5,622 nucleotides of DNA, taken from the NCBI GenBank assembly GCA_001898095.1, contig MKSH01000056.1, forward strand, positions 11,601 to 17,222. The letters are read 5' to 3'. Under the pieces are notes generated by a model that was not told where the DNA came from, did no database searches, and saw only the letters and a program-made list of their open reading frames with translations. Of this stretch, positions 4,061 to 5,622 are shown in pieces. The position numbers and the translations under genes are program-made. This DNA is from Solirubrobacterales bacterium 70-9. GTDB taxonomy: Bacteria > Actinomycetota > Thermoleophilia > Solirubrobacterales > 70-9. How positions within the stretch are numbered: position 1 is the stretch's first letter; each line of letters starts with the position of its first letter.

Positions 4061-5622
4061 ATGATCGGTACCTACGCCTCGGCGGCGCTGATCTGCCTGG
4101 CTTCGTTGCTGGTCGGCAGGGCGACGTTCTCGCTCGCCGGGCGGCGGGAGTGGTGCTGGCTCGAGCCGGCGGTCGGGTTCGCGGCGATCCTCACCGTCTC
4201 CGGGATCCTCTCCCGGGCGCCGGGGCACGGGACGACGGCGACGCTTGGCATCGTCGGCCTGATCGTCGTCGCCGCGGCGATCGCCTGGCGGCGGGAGTAC
4301 GCGGCACCGGGGACGCTCGGGGTCGGGATCGCCACCGCGGTCGCGATCGCCGTCATCCTCTCCTTCCCCTTCGCGGTGACCGGGCGCTGGGGCCTCCTCG
4401 GCGTCGGCTTCAACAACGACCTCGGGCTGCACCTCGCCTGGGCCGAGTGGCTGCGCAGCGGGGCCGGCCCGGAACCGGACGCGGGCTATCCGCTCGGCCC
4501 GCACGGGCTCGCCGTCGCCACCGCCGCCTTCCCCGAGATCAACCTCGGGCAGGCCTTCATCGGCGAGATCTTCGCGATCGGCATCCTCACCGGCCTCACC
4601 GCCCTCGGCGCGCTGCGCGAGATCGCCACCTGGCGCCGGGTGGTCGGCGCGACGCTGGTCCCGGTCACCTACATGGCCGCCTCCTACTTCGCCCAGGCCG
4701 CCTTCAAGGAGACCGCCGAGGCGCTCTTCGTCCTCGCCGTCGCGATCGCCCTGCTGCGCCCCGACCCGCCGCCGCGGGGACGATGGCCACGGGTCGGCTG
4801 GGCGCTGCCCTGGGTGGCGCTCGCCGGCGGTGTCGTCTTCTGTTACTCGTTCGCCGGGCTCGCCTGGCCGATCGCTACCGTCGGCGCCTGGGCACTGGCC
4901 CAGCCCGCCACCTGGCGGGCGCTGCGCCCGGCCCGGGTGCTGCGGATCCTGCTGCGCCCGTGGGTGCTGCTCGGCATCCTCATCCTGGTCGGGCTGGGGA
5001 TCGCGCTGGCGGTCGCCGGGCCGTTCGGCTTCGGCTCGAGCTTCAACCAGGTCGCCGGCAGCAACACCTACGGCCCGGTCTCCCCGGTCGAGACGCTGGG
5101 GATCTGGCCCGCCGCCAACTACCGCCTCGACGCCGCCGGGGGCGCGCCGCTGCCCGGCCTGATGGGCGCGATCGCGGTGCTGGCGCTGCTCGCCGGCGTC
5201 GCCTGGTGGATGCAGCGCCGCGAAGCCGCGGTCCCGCTCGCCCTCGGCGCCGGGATCGTCGTCTACCTCGTCTCCCTCCCTTTCACCGGCGACTACTCGC
5301 AGGCCAAGGCGCTGATGATCATCGCCCCGCTGGCGATGCTGACGATCATCCGCCCCCTGGTCACCCAGTTCGGTCGACGGGCCGAAAAGCGCTCTATATC
5401 AGCGCATTTCGGCCCATCAACGTGGGGCTGGTCGGCGCTGGCGCTCGTCTTCGTCGCCGGGGCGGTGTGGTCGTCGTTCCTGGTGCTCAGGGACGCGCCC
5501 GTGGGGCCGGCCGGACACGGCGGGCAGCTGAAGGCGTTCCTGCCGATCGTGCACGGACAGCCGGTGCTCTACGCCGGGCAGGACCGCTACGCCGCCTACG
5601 AGCTGCTCGGCGCCGACACCCA
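4061..5622 (+). CDS. large polytopic membrane protein, partial at 3' end (possible GT-C-type glycosyltransferase)
   Basis: The frame is open from ATG 4061 to the window edge (520 codons, no stop), and an in-frame TAG at 4046 fixes the start region. The Shine-Dalgarno is weak. About 12-13 hydrophobic segments are visible, near residues 3-19, 36-52, 59-76, 85-106, 165-185, 193-212, 219-232, 247-264, 266-281, 301-320, 367-384, 391-408, 415-431 and 456-476. A non-membrane segment begins near 477 and is cut off. After the fourth span a loop carries FNNDLGLH (117-124) and YPLGPH (143-148); an acidic residue in an early outer loop followed by a YPLGPH-like element recalls GT-C-fold lipid-linked sugar transferases. 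This is only a resemblance, and transporter or unknown function remains open. Residues 440-452 are encoded by a palindromic segment with atypical codons (5379-5415). Confidence 0.85.
   Translation, partial: MIGTYASAALICLASLLVGRATFSLAGRREWCWLEPAVGFAAILTVSGILSRAPGHGTTATLGIVGLIVVAAAIAWRREYAAPGTLGVGIATAVAIAVILSFPFAVTGRWGLLGVGFNNDLGLHLAWAEWLRSGAGPEPDAGYPLGPHGLAVATAAFPEINLGQAFIGEIFAIGILTGLTALGALREIATWRRVVGATLVPVTYMAASYFAQAAFKETAEALFVLAVAIALLRPDPPPRGRWPRVGWALPWVALAGGVVFCYSFAGLAWPIATVGAWALAQPATWRALRPARVLRILLRPWVLLGILILVGLGIALAVAGPFGFGSSFNQVAGSNTYGPVSPVETLGIWPAANYRLDAAGGAPLPGLMGAIAVLALLAGVAWWMQRREAAVPLALGAGIVVYLVSLPFTGDYSQAKALMIIAPLAMLTIIRPLVTQFGRRAEKRSISAHFGPSTWGWSALALVFVAGAVWSSFLVLRDAPVGPAGHGGQLKAFLPIVHGQPVLYAGQDRYAAYELLGADT
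5379..5415. repeat. palindromic element embedded in frame in the membrane-protein gene
   Basis: GGGCCGAAAAGCGCT (5379-5393) and AGCGCATTTCGGCCC (5401-5415) pair at 14 of 15 positions (only 5388/5406, A opposite A, fails) around the loop CTATATC. It codes for Arg440 to Pro452 in a predicted basic loop between two membrane spans. The codons TCT, ATA, TCA, CAT, CCA, TCA cluster at and just after it, whereas the rest of this gene uses C/G-ending codons almost throughout and I saw no other ATA or TCT codon in it. This suggests an inserted palindromic repeat tolerated in a loop. Confidence 0.65.

Noticed and set aside
3851..4504. Minus-strand open frame of 217 codons across the gene-free stretch
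   Set aside because: Its product is a low-complexity string of Arg, Asp, Glu and Pro, it runs through copy B and overlaps the well-supported membrane-protein gene on the other strand.

Overview
The window is very GC-rich (roughly 70% by eye), with GTG starts, strong G/C third-position bias and a secreted subtilase. This fits a high-GC actinobacterium; a soil lineage such as Thermoleophilia/Solirubrobacterales is a guess from overall style, not something the sequence proves.

Layout. (1) 23-112: a complete class II tRNA-Ser(GGA) on the plus strand. (2) 112-236: a structured repeat, copy A, filling the gap between the tRNA and the convergent tadA gene. (3) 269-712, minus: TadA, the tRNA adenosine deaminase. 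(4) 817-2226, plus, divergent from tadA: a secreted S8 (subtilisin-like) protease with signal peptide, propeptide and intact catalytic triad. (5) 2269-2338: a perfect 21-bp inverted repeat between the convergent protease and stress-protein genes, the likely two-way terminator. (6) 2343-2786 and 2826-2987, both minus: a UspA-family ATP-binding universal stress protein and, 39 nt upstream of it, a 53-residue single-span membrane protein; together they look like a two-gene operon. (7) 3044-3760, plus, divergent: a metallo-beta-lactamase-fold hydrolase with all metal ligands. (8) 3761-4060: a 300-nt non-coding stretch with a 52-bp perfect palindrome, several GTGAC/GTCAC words and copy B of the repeat in opposite orientation. 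(9) 4061 to the window end: the first 520 codons of a large polytopic membrane protein, open at the right edge.

The genes do not form one obvious pathway. TadA and tRNA-Ser belong to translation; the small membrane protein plus UspA suggest an envelope or stress-linked unit; the others look like independent housekeeping or accessory genes.

The most interesting content is non-coding. The two repeat copies have an equal-length 91-nt core that matches at 84 of 91 positions, with 4 of the 7 differences falling in one apical tetraloop. Each core is closed by a perfect 15-bp stem whose sequence differs between the copies at 6 of 15 positions, every change compensated on the other arm. That is covariation visible inside one window and points to a structured, dispersed element (RNA or single-stranded DNA). 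Three more strong palindromes are present: the 52-bp one, the 21-bp one, and a 15-bp-arm hairpin lying in frame inside the membrane-protein gene in a patch of unusual codons. The last resembles a palindromic element that has become coding sequence.
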